From: Bifidobacterium cebidarum
GTDB lineage: Bacteria > Actinomycetota > Actinomycetes > Actinomycetales > Bifidobacteriaceae
DNA length: 64,000 nt
Assembly (NCBI RefSeq): GCF_009193305.1
Contig: NZ_WBVS01000001.1
Location: 248,001-312,000 of the forward strand
Reading direction: 5' to 3'
In this document: positions 51,684-60,692 of the stretch, one piece after another
Layout of the letters: the number at the start of each line of letters is the position of its first letter
Numbering within the stretch: the stretch's first letter is position 1
Program-made: the position numbers and the translations under genes
The notes under the pieces: generated by a model
Told to the model about the DNA's origin: nothing
Databases searched by the model: none
The model's input: the letters and a program-made list of their open reading frames with translations, nothing else

Positions 51684-52637
51684 CTACGGCAGCCGGTGGC
51701 CTGCCGCGCTATACAGGTCCCACCAAGTTTGACGATCAAGTGCGATATCAGCACCAGCGCAAATCCGCCCAAGTCGTTGCGCAGACGTTGTACCGGCGAC
51801 AATCTGGATATTCGCCGGATGTCTTAGGATCCATGCGGCGGCAATGGCATCCTTGCTGCCTCCATATATGCCGGCTATATCGCCAAGAGCGTCATTGAGC
51901 TTACGGAATTGCGGATTATCGATAAACGGCCCATACTGAGTTCCCGATTGGAAAGGGCTCCATGCCTGGATGGTCATGCCTTTCAGCCGAGAAAACGGTA
52001 AGACGCCACCGGTTCTATCAGCCGCGAATGCATTATCCATGTTCAGATACACTTCGGCATCGATCATCTGCGTATGCATCAGCCCGAACTGCAGTTGGTT
52101 GATTTCCAGCTTACGGCCAAGAGCGGCTTCAAGCATTTCGATTTGCCATGGGCCCATATTGCTCACGCCAAAGTATCGCACTTTGCCACTCGACAACAAC
52201 CGATCGCACACCTGTGCCAATTCATCCAATTCCACAAGCGTATCCATACGATGCAACAGTACTGAATCAACGTAGTCAGTCCTCAGCGCCTTCAACTCAT
52301 GGTCCAGCGAACCCAACAATTGCTTTGCCGAATAATCATAGCGGGCTACACCCCGTCGATCATGATCGAACACTATGCCGAACTTGGTCTGAATCTGGAT
52401 GCTGCTGCGTTCTATGCCGGCGGCATGCCAGGCCTTGCCGAAGATCTCCGAACTGGCGTGATTACGATGCACTTGAAACCCATAGATATCGGCCGTATCG
52501 AAATAATCTATGCCCAGGCCGACCGCATGCGCCACCAAAGCCGAGGCTTGTTCATCGGCAAGCGAGTCCATGCGCATCACACCAAGCGCGACACGAGACG
52601 CCTTCCTGCCGGTCGTACCGATTGACTGTGTTTTCAT
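51684..52637 (-). CDS. Aldo/keto reductase
   Basis: This 317-residue NADP-type reductase has the AKR catalytic set: Asp and Tyr in DYFDTADIYG, Lys in QTKFGIVF and His in SVLLHRMD. The cofactor-binding C-terminal segment is also seen (RHPANIQIVAGTTSAQRL). ATG 52637 follows AAGGAG; the GTG at 52646 is too close to that site. It is the last gene of the arabinose-oligosaccharide locus and may reduce a sugar aldehyde or a glycoside degradation product. The substrate is not known. Confidence 0.85.
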   Translation of the reverse strand: MKTQSIGTTGRKASRVALGVMRMDSLADEQASALVAHAVGLGIDYFDTADIYGFQVHRNHASSEIFGKAWHAAGIERSSIQIQTKFGIVFDHDRRGVARYDYSAKQLLGSLDHELKALRTDYVDSVLLHRMDTLVELDELAQVCDRLLSSGKVRYFGVSNMGPWQIEMLEAALGRKLEINQLQFGLMHTQMIDAEVYLNMDNAFAADRTGGVLPFSRLKGMTIQAWSPFQSGTQYGPFIDNPQFRKLNDALGDIAGIYGGSKDAIAAAWILRHPANIQIVAGTTSAQRLGRICAGADIALDRQTWWDLYSAAGHRLP

Positions 52638-52664
52638 TGGAGGCACGCTCCTTCCCGATCATCG

Positions 52665-53720
52665 TCACCGCGCGAATGTCGTCGAACCACGATGTTCGAT
52701 CACATAATCCGTTGACACCGCACGCACCGGCTGGGTATCACCCGCGATACGCTCGATCAGCATGTCAACCGCATAATCGGCATATCGGTCCAATTGCGAG
52801 TTCACCGTAGTCAAGGCAGGATCCGAGTGCCGCCCTTCCTCAATATCGTCGAACCCGCTAATCTGCACATCGCCTGGAATATGCCAGCCATACTCCTTAA
52901 ACGCGTGCAAAGACCCCAACGCCAATGCGTCATTCAAGCAAATCACAGCGCGGGAAGAAGCCTCACGAAAAGCAGGGACGTCCAGCAGGCGTTTGGCTCC
53001 CCAAACACCCCAGTTCACATCCCAACGGCCTCCTTCAACAACCACATCCGTATTCACCGAGAGTCCAGCATCGGCAAATGCCTGATAATATCCCTGCGTA
53101 CGCAGTACTCGGGTTCCCTCCTTCAGATCACGAATCTCATCCAGTCGCCCCTCCTTCACCAGGTCATCCGGCGCCCCGATGAGACCAATGCATTGCACTC
53201 CCTGGCGAATCAATGCCGTTGCGATCTCATAAATGGGCTGGAGGTTGGGCATAGTGACGCTATCGACCAGACCGTAGGACAGCGATTCGCCCGTGAGGAC
53301 CACGGGATATCGTTGTTGGAGCAAGCGACCGCGCCGAGATAATGGGCGATCCGCATAGTAAATCCAACCATCGGCATTAACGCAATATGTCTCATCAATA
53401 ATGCTGGATAAGCCATCATCACCATATGTGTCAATGACCACACTGTAGCCACGTTTACGAGCGGATTTGATGATCTCACCGGCATACATGGAAGTCCATG
53501 GCTGTTCGAACGCCATTAATGCCAGACCGATAATCTTCGTCGTGCCGGTTTTCAACGAACGCGCCGAGTAGTTCACAGTGTAGCCTAATCGCTCTATGGC
53601 ATCCTGGACCCGTTTGCGCGTCTCCGGCCGCATGCTGCCGGCATTATTGATGACGTTCGACACCGTTTTAATCGAGACATGTGCTTCTGCGGCCACGTCA
53701 TTAATCGTGATTCGTTTCAT
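52665..53720 (-). CDS. LacI-family transcriptional regulator of the arabinofuranosidase locus
   Basis: This 351-residue repressor has an N-terminal helix-turn-helix (MKRITINDVAAEAHVSIKTVS, then NVINNAGSMRPETRKRV) and a periplasmic-binding-protein-like sensor domain (GLALMAFEQPW, GLIGAPDDLVKEGR, QISGFDDIEEGRHSDPALTTV). It probably senses arabinose or an arabino-oligosaccharide. The likely sites are the AAGTACAACGTTGTA palindromes at 58671, 60318 and 60382. ATG 53720 fits the LacI start; ATG 53738 is also in frame. Confidence 0.88.
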   Translation of the reverse strand: MKRITINDVAAEAHVSIKTVSNVINNAGSMRPETRKRVQDAIERLGYTVNYSARSLKTGTTKIIGLALMAFEQPWTSMYAGEIIKSARKRGYSVVIDTYGDDGLSSIIDETYCVNADGWIYYADRPLSRRGRLLQQRYPVVLTGESLSYGLVDSVTMPNLQPIYEIATALIRQGVQCIGLIGAPDDLVKEGRLDEIRDLKEGTRVLRTQGYYQAFADAGLSVNTDVVVEGGRWDVNWGVWGAKRLLDVPAFREASSRAVICLNDALALGSLHAFKEYGWHIPGDVQISGFDDIEEGRHSDPALTTVNSQLDRYADYAVDMLIERIAGDTQPVRAVSTDYVIEHRGSTTFAR

Positions 53721-53763
53721 ATTGCTGTCTTTCGTCATATGCGGTCGATGCGGCCGAAGCCTA

Positions 53764-55263
53764 TCAGGCTATTTCGATGATATTAACCGAATGCGGCTCA
53801 ACCTGAACGGACAGGCCCGGTTTATACTCCCCAAGATCATGTTGTACAACACCAACCTCCGTATGATCAATATCGTTATAGGATTCCTCGGATGAGCCGT
53901 TCAATGTATGCACATTCACCGTCTTGCCGATCCACGCATCGCCCACATCCAATTGCAATGAATGCGAACGCGTCTTGTCTCGAGATGCCACGGCGATGGC
54001 AATTGCATGCCGATCAGCCCAGGTCGTCGCCAATACATCAAGCGCCGGGACCATGACCGAGCGCCCTTGCACATCTTCCACCGCAATCAGGTCGTTGCTG
54101 TCGTTCCACGAATCAAGCACGGTATCGCCCAGATGGTTGGCATATAGATCGAACACGAAGTAGGTCGGACGAAGCACAATGCCTTTGGGATGGGTAAAGA
54201 TGCAACCGCGAGTATTGACCAACGGCGAGAAGCATGCCATACCGACGACATCGCAATTACGATGCAGCATATTCAGCACGCTGGCTGAAAACACCGCATC
54301 AGCCATGGTGTACAGACCATTGATGTCATTGCCGTCGCGCGGAGTGAGATATTCATCCTCGGTGACTCCCTGCTCCACCGTCACCGCTTTCGGATGATAC
54401 CACTCGCGTAAATTCCACTCGTCAAATGCGATTCGAATTCGATGTTGCAGCCCCAATGCCTCCAACAGGCCACGAACTTTGACGATATTGGCATCGAGAC
54501 CTGCCGTCATAGCCATGACCTGATTGAACTTCGATGCATGGTTGGTTTCATGGATAACGTCCCAGTATTGGTGAATGGAAATCCAATCAAGATAATCACC
54601 GCAGCTACGCAGCAGATTAAGGTTCCAATCGATGTCCGGCAAAGCCGCAGCGCTGAGCTCCACGGTCGGATCAACATGCTTGATCATTTTCGCGGATTCG
54701 CGGACTAGGTGCCCCCATTCCTCACGTGTCTTCGCGCCAATTTCCCACGAGCCCCAGTTCTCGTTCCCGATGCTCCAGTATTTCACGCCGAAGGGCCGGG
54801 CATGGCCATTGTCGGCGCGCATTCTCGCATATCGTCCTTTGCCAGCAAGATTGCAATATTCAACCCAGTCGCTCATTTCCTCGGCAGTACCGGTGCCGGC
54901 ATTCGTGCAGATATATGGCTCGCAGCCAAAAGCCCTGCATAACTTGATGTATTCGTCCGTGCCGAACGTATTGGGCTCTTCCACGCGCCAAGTCTTATCG
55001 AAAGTGGGTTCACGGTCCGCCCCCACTCCGTCCTGCCAATGATATGAGGATACAAAGCATCCGCCAGGCCAGCGCATAATCGGCACGTTGAGTTTCCGCA
55101 CGGCCTCGATAACATCCTCGCGCAATCCGTCCGCATTCGCCAGAGGCGACCCGGGATCGAATACCCCGCCATAGATTTGACGGTGAAAGTGTTCGAGGAA
55201 TTGTCCGTACAGCATCCGATCGCGGACGCCGATTGCCCTTCGGGCGTTAATTGCCGTTTTCAT
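53764..55263 (-). CDS. Alpha-L-arabinofuranosidase, GH51
   Basis: This 499-residue enzyme releases arabinofuranose from oligosaccharides in the cytoplasm. It has a GH51 TIM barrel with acid/base E168 in WSIGNENWGSW and nucleophile E282 in RIAFDEWN, followed by a beta-sandwich end (VNVHTLNGSSEESYNDIDH). There is no signal peptide, so the substrate must be imported, which fits the ABC importer upstream. ATG 55263 follows AAAGGAG. Confidence 0.9.
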   Translation of the reverse strand: MKTAINARRAIGVRDRMLYGQFLEHFHRQIYGGVFDPGSPLANADGLREDVIEAVRKLNVPIMRWPGGCFVSSYHWQDGVGADREPTFDKTWRVEEPNTFGTDEYIKLCRAFGCEPYICTNAGTGTAEEMSDWVEYCNLAGKGRYARMRADNGHARPFGVKYWSIGNENWGSWEIGAKTREEWGHLVRESAKMIKHVDPTVELSAAALPDIDWNLNLLRSCGDYLDWISIHQYWDVIHETNHASKFNQVMAMTAGLDANIVKVRGLLEALGLQHRIRIAFDEWNLREWYHPKAVTVEQGVTEDEYLTPRDGNDINGLYTMADAVFSASVLNMLHRNCDVVGMACFSPLVNTRGCIFTHPKGIVLRPTYFVFDLYANHLGDTVLDSWNDSNDLIAVEDVQGRSVMVPALDVLATTWADRHAIAIAVASRDKTRSHSLQLDVGDAWIGKTVNVHTLNGSSEESYNDIDHTEVGVVQHDLGEYKPGLSVQVEPHSVNIIEIA

Positions 55264-55308
55264 GCTTTTCTCCTTTGAAAGGCTTGTATTTCTTCGATAA
55301 GTCACCGA

Positions 55309-56220
55309 TTACGCCTTGACAGCGCCTGCGGCCAATCCACCGACCCAATACCGCTGCAACAGCAGGAACGATATGACCAGCGGGACAATGGACACGAATG
55401 CGCCGCTTGTCACCAAGTTCCAGATCTGTTCGGCCCCAGAGCCGGCGCTCGAGCGCGCCTGCCATTGAGTCAGACCGACCGTGATGGGGAATAGCTTCGG
55501 ATCGGATAGCACCACCTGAGGCAGGAAGAAGTTGTTCCAGCATCCAACGACCGACAGCAGGAACACGGTGGTAATCGCCGGCGTCATAATCGGCAACGAA
55601 ATTTGCAGGAAGGTGCGCAATTCACCGGCACCATCCACACGGGCGGCCTCCATCATCTCATCAGGCAACGAACTCATGCAGTAGATACGCATGAGATACG
55701 TGCCAAACGGAGAAAGCAATGATGGCAGCAGCACGGCCCACACCGTGTTCGTCATACCGATATTCGACATCAGGATGAAGATCGGAATGACCAATGCCGT
55801 CGCCGGAATCATCAGTGCTCCAAGTACGATATTGAAGTACACGTCACGGCCTTTGAATTTGTATTTGGCGAAACCATAGCCTGCCATGACCGAGATGGTG
55901 GTTGCACCGACGCCTCCCACCAGAGCGTAGAAGAACGAGTTGAGAATCCAACGCCAGTAAATGCCGCTTTGGTAGGTGGACAATTGGGCCAGATTGTCTC
56001 CCAGAGCAAACGTACGATCGAACCACATCGGGCCGGCACTGCCAAGGAACAACCCTGAATTCGACTTGGTGGCAGCCACCAACAGCCACCACACCGGAGC
56101 CAGGAAATACACGATGGCAACCACAAGAATCAGGTGCGGCAGGACGCGTGATCCCGTCTTGATATGTTGAGCAGCCGTTGTTCGCGCGTCATTCGTTGCG
56201 CGTCGAGATGTCTTGTTCAT
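55309..56220 (-). CDS. ABC sugar transporter permease (MalG type)
   Basis: This 303-residue permease has six membrane segments after a basic end, with the EAA loop EAARVDGAGELRTFLQISLP, and ends AAGAVKA. ATG 56220 follows GGGGGAG. It sits within 3 bases of the MalF-type gene and forms the second half of the importer channel. No ATPase gene is nearby. Confidence 0.85.
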   Translation of the reverse strand: MNKTSRRATNDARTTAAQHIKTGSRVLPHLILVVAIVYFLAPVWWLLVAATKSNSGLFLGSAGPMWFDRTFALGDNLAQLSTYQSGIYWRWILNSFFYALVGGVGATTISVMAGYGFAKYKFKGRDVYFNIVLGALMIPATALVIPIFILMSNIGMTNTVWAVLLPSLLSPFGTYLMRIYCMSSLPDEMMEAARVDGAGELRTFLQISLPIMTPAITTVFLLSVVGCWNNFFLPQVVLSDPKLFPITVGLTQWQARSSAGSGAEQIWNLVTSGAFVSIVPLVISFLLLQRYWVGGLAAGAVKA

Positions 56221-56222
56221 AA

Positions 56223-57146
56223 TCACTCCCCCAATCCGGACTGCTTACGGGTAATTCGCATGAAGATGACGCTGATAATGACCACAATGAGCCCCAGCGC
56301 GAACGACACCGTCGCCGAATAGTTCACTTGGTTATAGTTGAATGCCAGCGTGTAGGCGTACATATTGGGCGTATATTCCGGCGGAATAACCGACTGCGCG
56401 TTATTGCGCAGCACCATGGGCTCCGTATAGAACTGCAGGGTACCGATGAGAGCAAAAATGGTTGCCATCACCAGCGAGCTGGATACCATAGGCGTTTTAA
56501 TTCTCAGTGCAATCTGCAATTCAGAGGCACCATCAATACGTGCCGACTCATACAATTCATGCGGAATGGACTGCAAAGCGGAATAGATGATCACCATGTA
56601 ATAACCGGTCCACTGCCAGGTCACCACATTGACCAAACTGCCGAATAGACCCTGGGGCGAAAGGAATGCAGGAGCCTGCATCCCAAACAGCTCAAAGATA
56701 GAGGCGAAAGGCCCCATGTCCTTCGAATACAGGAAGCCCCACATCAGGGCGCCGATGACACCCGGTACCGCATAAGGCAGAAAAATCGCCAGTCGTGATC
56801 CAGCCGCAAATTTTGTGCGCATCGCGTCGATGATCAAGGCGAAAATCAAGGCGAGAATAATCTGAATCGGCACCATAACAGCGGTGTATAGAAGCACACG
56901 CCCCATGCCCTGCAAGAAGATTGGATCCTTGAACGCACGTACATAGTTGCTGATACCGGTGAACACCGTGCCGCGGACCTGTGTATATGAATACAGCGAT
57001 ACGTAGAACGCATACACCATCGGCACAATGAGGAACACTACGAACACCACTGCGAATGGCGCGGTGAAGAACCAGCCCCACAGGTTCGCACGCTGCGCGG
57101 CCTGTCCCGGGGCACGACGAACGGCCTTGCTTGTATTGGCAGACAT
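56223..57146 (-). CDS. ABC sugar transporter permease (MalF type)
   Basis: This 307-residue permease has six membrane segments and the EAA loop ESARIDGASELQIALRIKTP. ATG 57146 is preceded by GAAAGCGAG; the upstream in-frame region is not conserved. It pairs with the MalG-type permease and the binding protein for uptake of arabino-oligosaccharides, by context. Confidence 0.85.
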   Translation of the reverse strand: MSANTSKAVRRAPGQAAQRANLWGWFFTAPFAVVFVVFLIVPMVYAFYVSLYSYTQVRGTVFTGISNYVRAFKDPIFLQGMGRVLLYTAVMVPIQIILALIFALIIDAMRTKFAAGSRLAIFLPYAVPGVIGALMWGFLYSKDMGPFASIFELFGMQAPAFLSPQGLFGSLVNVVTWQWTGYYMVIIYSALQSIPHELYESARIDGASELQIALRIKTPMVSSSLVMATIFALIGTLQFYTEPMVLRNNAQSVIPPEYTPNMYAYTLAFNYNQVNYSATVSFALGLIVVIISVIFMRITRKQSGLGE

Positions 57147-57219
57147 ATCAGACTCGCTTTCAGCCAAGTGGCCGGGAGGACGGCACAGAGGATAGACATC
57201 CTCCCGGCAATCGTTATGG

Positions 57220-58605
57220 CTACTTCTTGACGGTGAAGCCCTGTTGCGTGGCGTAGGTATCAAGCGTCTTCTGCAGATCGCTCATGGTGCTGGAGACATC
57301 TGCACCTTCGCGCACGATCTTGGTGAACGCCTTGGTCTGCTCGTCATAGGCATAGGTCTGGAAAGGCAGGAAGCTGTAGCCCTTGTAGCCTTGTGCAATC
57401 GGAGCGAGAACGTCATTGACCTTCTGGTTGTTCAGGAACGGCTCCTCGTAATTGATGAAATCATCCGCCTCCAGCTTCGAATTCATCACCGGGAAGTTGC
57501 CGGAATCCTTGACCGCCACCTCTTGGTTCGCCTCGGAGTCCCACAAGCCCATCGCGACCTTCGCCGCGGCTTCGGTATGCTTGGCCTGATCGGTTACCGC
57601 CAGGGTCGATCCACCCTGATTGACCATCGGAGTAGACGAATCCCACTTTGGAGCATCCGTCACCTGCCACACAGCGCCTTCTTGTGCGCCACTGACACCC
57701 TTGACATAGCCAATCAGCCACGATGCATTGACCACTGTGGCATACGAACCATCCACGATCTTGGTGTACCAGTCGTTGCTGTAGCAATCATCTGTCGTAA
57801 CGATGCCTTCTTGAACAAGCCGCTGCCAATACGACATCACATCCGTGACTTCCTTCGAAGTCAGGTCGATGCCCACATCCTCGGGCTTGCTGACATCGTA
57901 GTCATAGACTTTGGCGTTCTTCTGCGCGAACAACGCCACATTCATCGCGGTGCCGTTCGGCGCATAGTTGCCGATGTGCCCAGGGAATCCCTTGGCTTTC
58001 AGCTCTTTGCCGGCCTGCTCGTATTCATCCCAGGTCGTAGGAACCTTGACTCCGTACTTATCGAAGATATCCTTGCGATACATCATCGCAAAAGGTCCGG
58101 CGTCACTCGGAATCGCATATGTGGAGTCTCCGCCGCCGAGCGTCACATCTCGCCAGCTGCCCTCCGTATACTTGCTTTTCTCTTTGGCGGCTCCGAACTG
58201 GGACAGGTCGACAAGATGCTTCTCAGCACCGGAGACATATGACGGCAGGATCTCGGCTTCGACCTGCATGACATCGGGCGCGCCGCTTTTAGCCTTAAGC
58301 GCGGTATTAAACTTCTTGTAGGCCTCAGAACCATTGCCGACATTTGTCCAGCAAACTTGGACATCGTCATGAGCCTCGTTGAAATTGTCTACGACCTTTT
58401 CAACCGCAGGATACCAAGCCCAAAGCGTGACTTTCTCTACGCCCTTCTTCTTGATGGTGTTCTGGCATTGAGCATCATCATTCGCTTTGGGATCATTATT
58501 GATACCGGAAGCTCCGGCAGCCCCGCCAGGCGCACCGCAGGCCGCCATGGAAAGCATCGTCGCTCCCGCAATCATGACTGCCATAAACTTCGTTGTCTTC
58601 TTCAT
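57220..58605 (-). CDS. ABC sugar-binding lipoprotein, likely arabino-oligosaccharide
   Basis: This 461-residue CUT1 binding protein has a lipoprotein signal (FMAVMIAGATMLSMAAC, lipobox MAAC) and a two-lobed fold (VTLWAWYPAVEKVVDNF, GGDSTYAIPSDAGPFAMMY). The ligand is inferred from the arabinofuranosidase genes on either side. ATG 58605 follows AAAGGAG. A palindrome ACAACGTTGT at 58671 lies 66 bases before the start, so the LacI protein can control this gene. Confidence 0.87.
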   Translation of the reverse strand: MKKTTKFMAVMIAGATMLSMAACGAPGGAAGASGINNDPKANDDAQCQNTIKKKGVEKVTLWAWYPAVEKVVDNFNEAHDDVQVCWTNVGNGSEAYKKFNTALKAKSGAPDVMQVEAEILPSYVSGAEKHLVDLSQFGAAKEKSKYTEGSWRDVTLGGGDSTYAIPSDAGPFAMMYRKDIFDKYGVKVPTTWDEYEQAGKELKAKGFPGHIGNYAPNGTAMNVALFAQKNAKVYDYDVSKPEDVGIDLTSKEVTDVMSYWQRLVQEGIVTTDDCYSNDWYTKIVDGSYATVVNASWLIGYVKGVSGAQEGAVWQVTDAPKWDSSTPMVNQGGSTLAVTDQAKHTEAAAKVAMGLWDSEANQEVAVKDSGNFPVMNSKLEADDFINYEEPFLNNQKVNDVLAPIAQGYKGYSFLPFQTYAYDEQTKAFTKIVREGADVSSTMSDLQKTLDTYATQQGFTVKK

Positions 58606-58670
58606 CAATACTCCTTTGTATTGCATCTGTTCTGTTGCTTGATTATTCGAGTCCGGCCATGGCCGTGAGA

Positions 58671-58680
58671 ACAACGTTGT
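58671..58680 (-). promoter_or_regulatory. LacI-type operator ACAACGTTGT upstream of the binding-protein gene
   Basis: A perfect 10-bp CG-centred palindrome, extended on the minus strand to AAGTACAACGTTGTTC. It matches the two sites upstream of the second GH51 gene. Confidence 0.7.
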
Positions 58681-58732
58681 ACTTTTTCGACACGGCGAGT
58701 GAGTTAGGTTTTCATCGCTGGGACCCTTTCGC

Positions 58733-60286
58733 TTATCGGCTCACATGCACAGCGGTCCAAGAGACCGGAGGCAACGTCACATGGACTGTGCGAGATGAGG
58801 AATCCAAGTTGATGCTTTCGTTGTTATGCGGTGTCACGCGCTGTTGCTCATCGCAGGTGTTCGCAGCGAAGATGTCGTCCTCATGCAACGTTTGCGCCAC
58901 GGCGAAGGTTCCACTTCCCTCCGGCAACCTGATCTCAAAATCATTGGATGTATCCAGCGAACGATTCGTGACGAAAACAGTCACCGAATTATCCGAACCG
59001 CGTACGGCGACGGAATTAATCAACGGCACTTCGCCGTATTGAGCGGTTTTGTATGTGCCGGAAGAGAGCTTGGGCTCAAGTACAGTACCCCCTTTGGCAT
59101 ATTTGGCAGTTAGTGAGAACGGATAGAAAATCGTCTGTCTCCACGCAGGCCCATTCGGCTCCGTCATAATCGGAGCGATGACATTGACCAGCTGGGCCAA
59201 ACTTGCCGCATGCACCCGATCGGCATTCTTCAGCAGCGTTATCAAAAGATCGCCAAGCACTACGGCATCGGCAACGGAATAGACATCTTCGAGCAGTTTC
59301 GGGGCTTCCGGCCAATTATCGATACCCTCCGGGCTCTTACTCGGCTCTTCGTCGATGTACCAGACATTCCATTCGTCAAAGGAGATAAATACATCATGGA
59401 TGCTCTTGAGACGTGCCTTCGTCGCGTCGATGACCGCCGCCACATCGTTGATAAAGCCATCCATATCCACGCCAGAGGCCAGGAAACTCGCCATGTCTCG
59501 AGTGCCATCCGAACGCAATTCCGGATGATAATACGCGTGGCAAGACACAAAGTCGACGCTTTCGTAAGTCTTTTCGAGAACGGTCTCCTCCCACGCGCCG
59601 AAGGTATCCATAGCATGATGAGATGAACCGCATACCACCAATTCCACATCGGGATCGATCATGCGCATGCCAGCAGCAGCCGAGGCGGCAAGCGTACCAT
59701 AGTCCTCAGCATTCTTATGCCCGGTCTGCCAAGGACCATCCATCTCGTTGCCCAAGCACCACATCTTGATGCCGAACGGCATATCGGCCCCGTTGGCGCG
59801 TCGGCGGTCAGACAATGCAGTGCCTCCGGGAATATTGGCGTACTCCAATAAGTCCAAAGCGCTCTCCAACCCTCGCGTGCCCAGATTGATAGCTTCCATG
59901 AGCTCATTGCCGCCAACAGCCTGCAGCCACTTGACCATCTCGTGCAAACCGAACTGATTGGTTTCCGTAGAATGCCAGGCCAAATCGAGACGACGAGGAC
60001 GCTCCGCCTTCGGGCCGACGCCATCCTCCCAACGGTATCCGGACACAAAATTGCCACCCGGGTATCGAATAGTCGTGACGCCAAGCTCACGGACCAGATC
60101 GATAACGTCTTTACGGAAACCTTCGTCATCGGCTCCCGGATGACCTGGCTCGTAAATACCCCCATAGACGCAACGGCCAAGATGCTCCACGAACGAGCCG
60201 AACAGACGGTCATTCACTGGCGCCACCTCGAAAGCATCATCCACAACGAGCCGGGAGGATTCTGTACTGGAACTGGACTGCCGCAT
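58733..60286 (-). CDS. Alpha-L-arabinofuranosidase, GH51 (second copy)
   Basis: This 517-residue paralogue has acid/base E181 in WCLGNEMDGPW and nucleophile E305 in FISFDEWN, and a C-terminal beta-sandwich. It differs widely from the other GH51 in this locus, so it is not a recent duplicate, and may act on other linkages. ATG 60286 follows GAAGGAG. Two LacI-type operators lie upstream. Its stop is 127 bases before the binding-protein gene, which has its own operator. Confidence 0.92.
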   Translation of the reverse strand: MRQSSSSTESSRLVVDDAFEVAPVNDRLFGSFVEHLGRCVYGGIYEPGHPGADDEGFRKDVIDLVRELGVTTIRYPGGNFVSGYRWEDGVGPKAERPRRLDLAWHSTETNQFGLHEMVKWLQAVGGNELMEAINLGTRGLESALDLLEYANIPGGTALSDRRRANGADMPFGIKMWCLGNEMDGPWQTGHKNAEDYGTLAASAAAGMRMIDPDVELVVCGSSHHAMDTFGAWEETVLEKTYESVDFVSCHAYYHPELRSDGTRDMASFLASGVDMDGFINDVAAVIDATKARLKSIHDVFISFDEWNVWYIDEEPSKSPEGIDNWPEAPKLLEDVYSVADAVVLGDLLITLLKNADRVHAASLAQLVNVIAPIMTEPNGPAWRQTIFYPFSLTAKYAKGGTVLEPKLSSGTYKTAQYGEVPLINSVAVRGSDNSVTVFVTNRSLDTSNDFEIRLPEGSGTFAVAQTLHEDDIFAANTCDEQQRVTPHNNESINLDSSSRTVHVTLPPVSWTAVHVSR

Positions 60287-60317
60287 CGACGTGCTCCTTC
60301 ATCTCGAGTCCATTAAT

Positions 60318-60327
60318 ACAACGTTGT
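60318..60327 (-). promoter_or_regulatory. LacI-type operator near the GH51 start
   Basis: ACAACGTTGT, extended to AAGTACAACGTTGTATT on the minus strand, 31 bases before the ATG. Confidence 0.75.
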
Positions 60328-60381
60328 ACTTACTCGATGAATAGAATCCTCGCGAATCCTATTGGTGCTTTGCTCACAAAT

Positions 60382-60391
60382 ACAACGTTGT
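60382..60391 (-). promoter_or_regulatory. Second LacI-type operator upstream of GH51
   Basis: An identical ACAACGTTGT with the same AAGTA flank, 64 bases upstream of the first. The pair could allow looping. TTGTAT within the site and TAGGAT 18 bases on form a plausible promoter. Confidence 0.75.
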
Positions 60392-60491
60392 ACTTTCGAT
60401 AGATTCATAGTACATCACAAAACCATTGGACACAACAGCACTGCCGCAATCCGCGATTCCTTGTGTTGCGCATTGGATCTAATTCCGGGGC

Positions 60492-60531
60492 CAAAAACAG
60501 GAAAGGGCTTCAGGCGCGAGGCCTGAAACCC
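60492..60531 (-). terminator. Terminator after tRNA-Ser(CGA)
   Basis: Stem GGGTTTCAGGC/GCCTGAAGCCC (minus strand) with a 5-base loop, then TTTCCTGTTTTT. Confidence 0.8.
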
Positions 60532-60537
60532 TGATGG

Positions 60538-60622
60538 CGGATGAAGCGAGATTCGAACTCGCGGAGGCTTTCACCTCACACGCTTTCGAGGCGTGCTCCT
60601 TAGACCGCTCGGACATTCATCC
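60538..60622 (-). tRNA. tRNA-Ser (anticodon CGA)
   Basis: The minus strand folds as a class II tRNA: acceptor GGATGAA/TTCATCC, anticodon stem GCACGC/GCGTGT with loop CTCGAAA (anticodon CGA), a long variable arm and T arm GCGAG-TTCGAAT-CTCGC. Confidence 0.95.
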
Positions 60623-60692
60623 ATATTGCCGTAAAGGCAACTTGTTTATTATGCCATACTTTGCCGACGAGGCAAGTCGGGTTTGTCGCACG

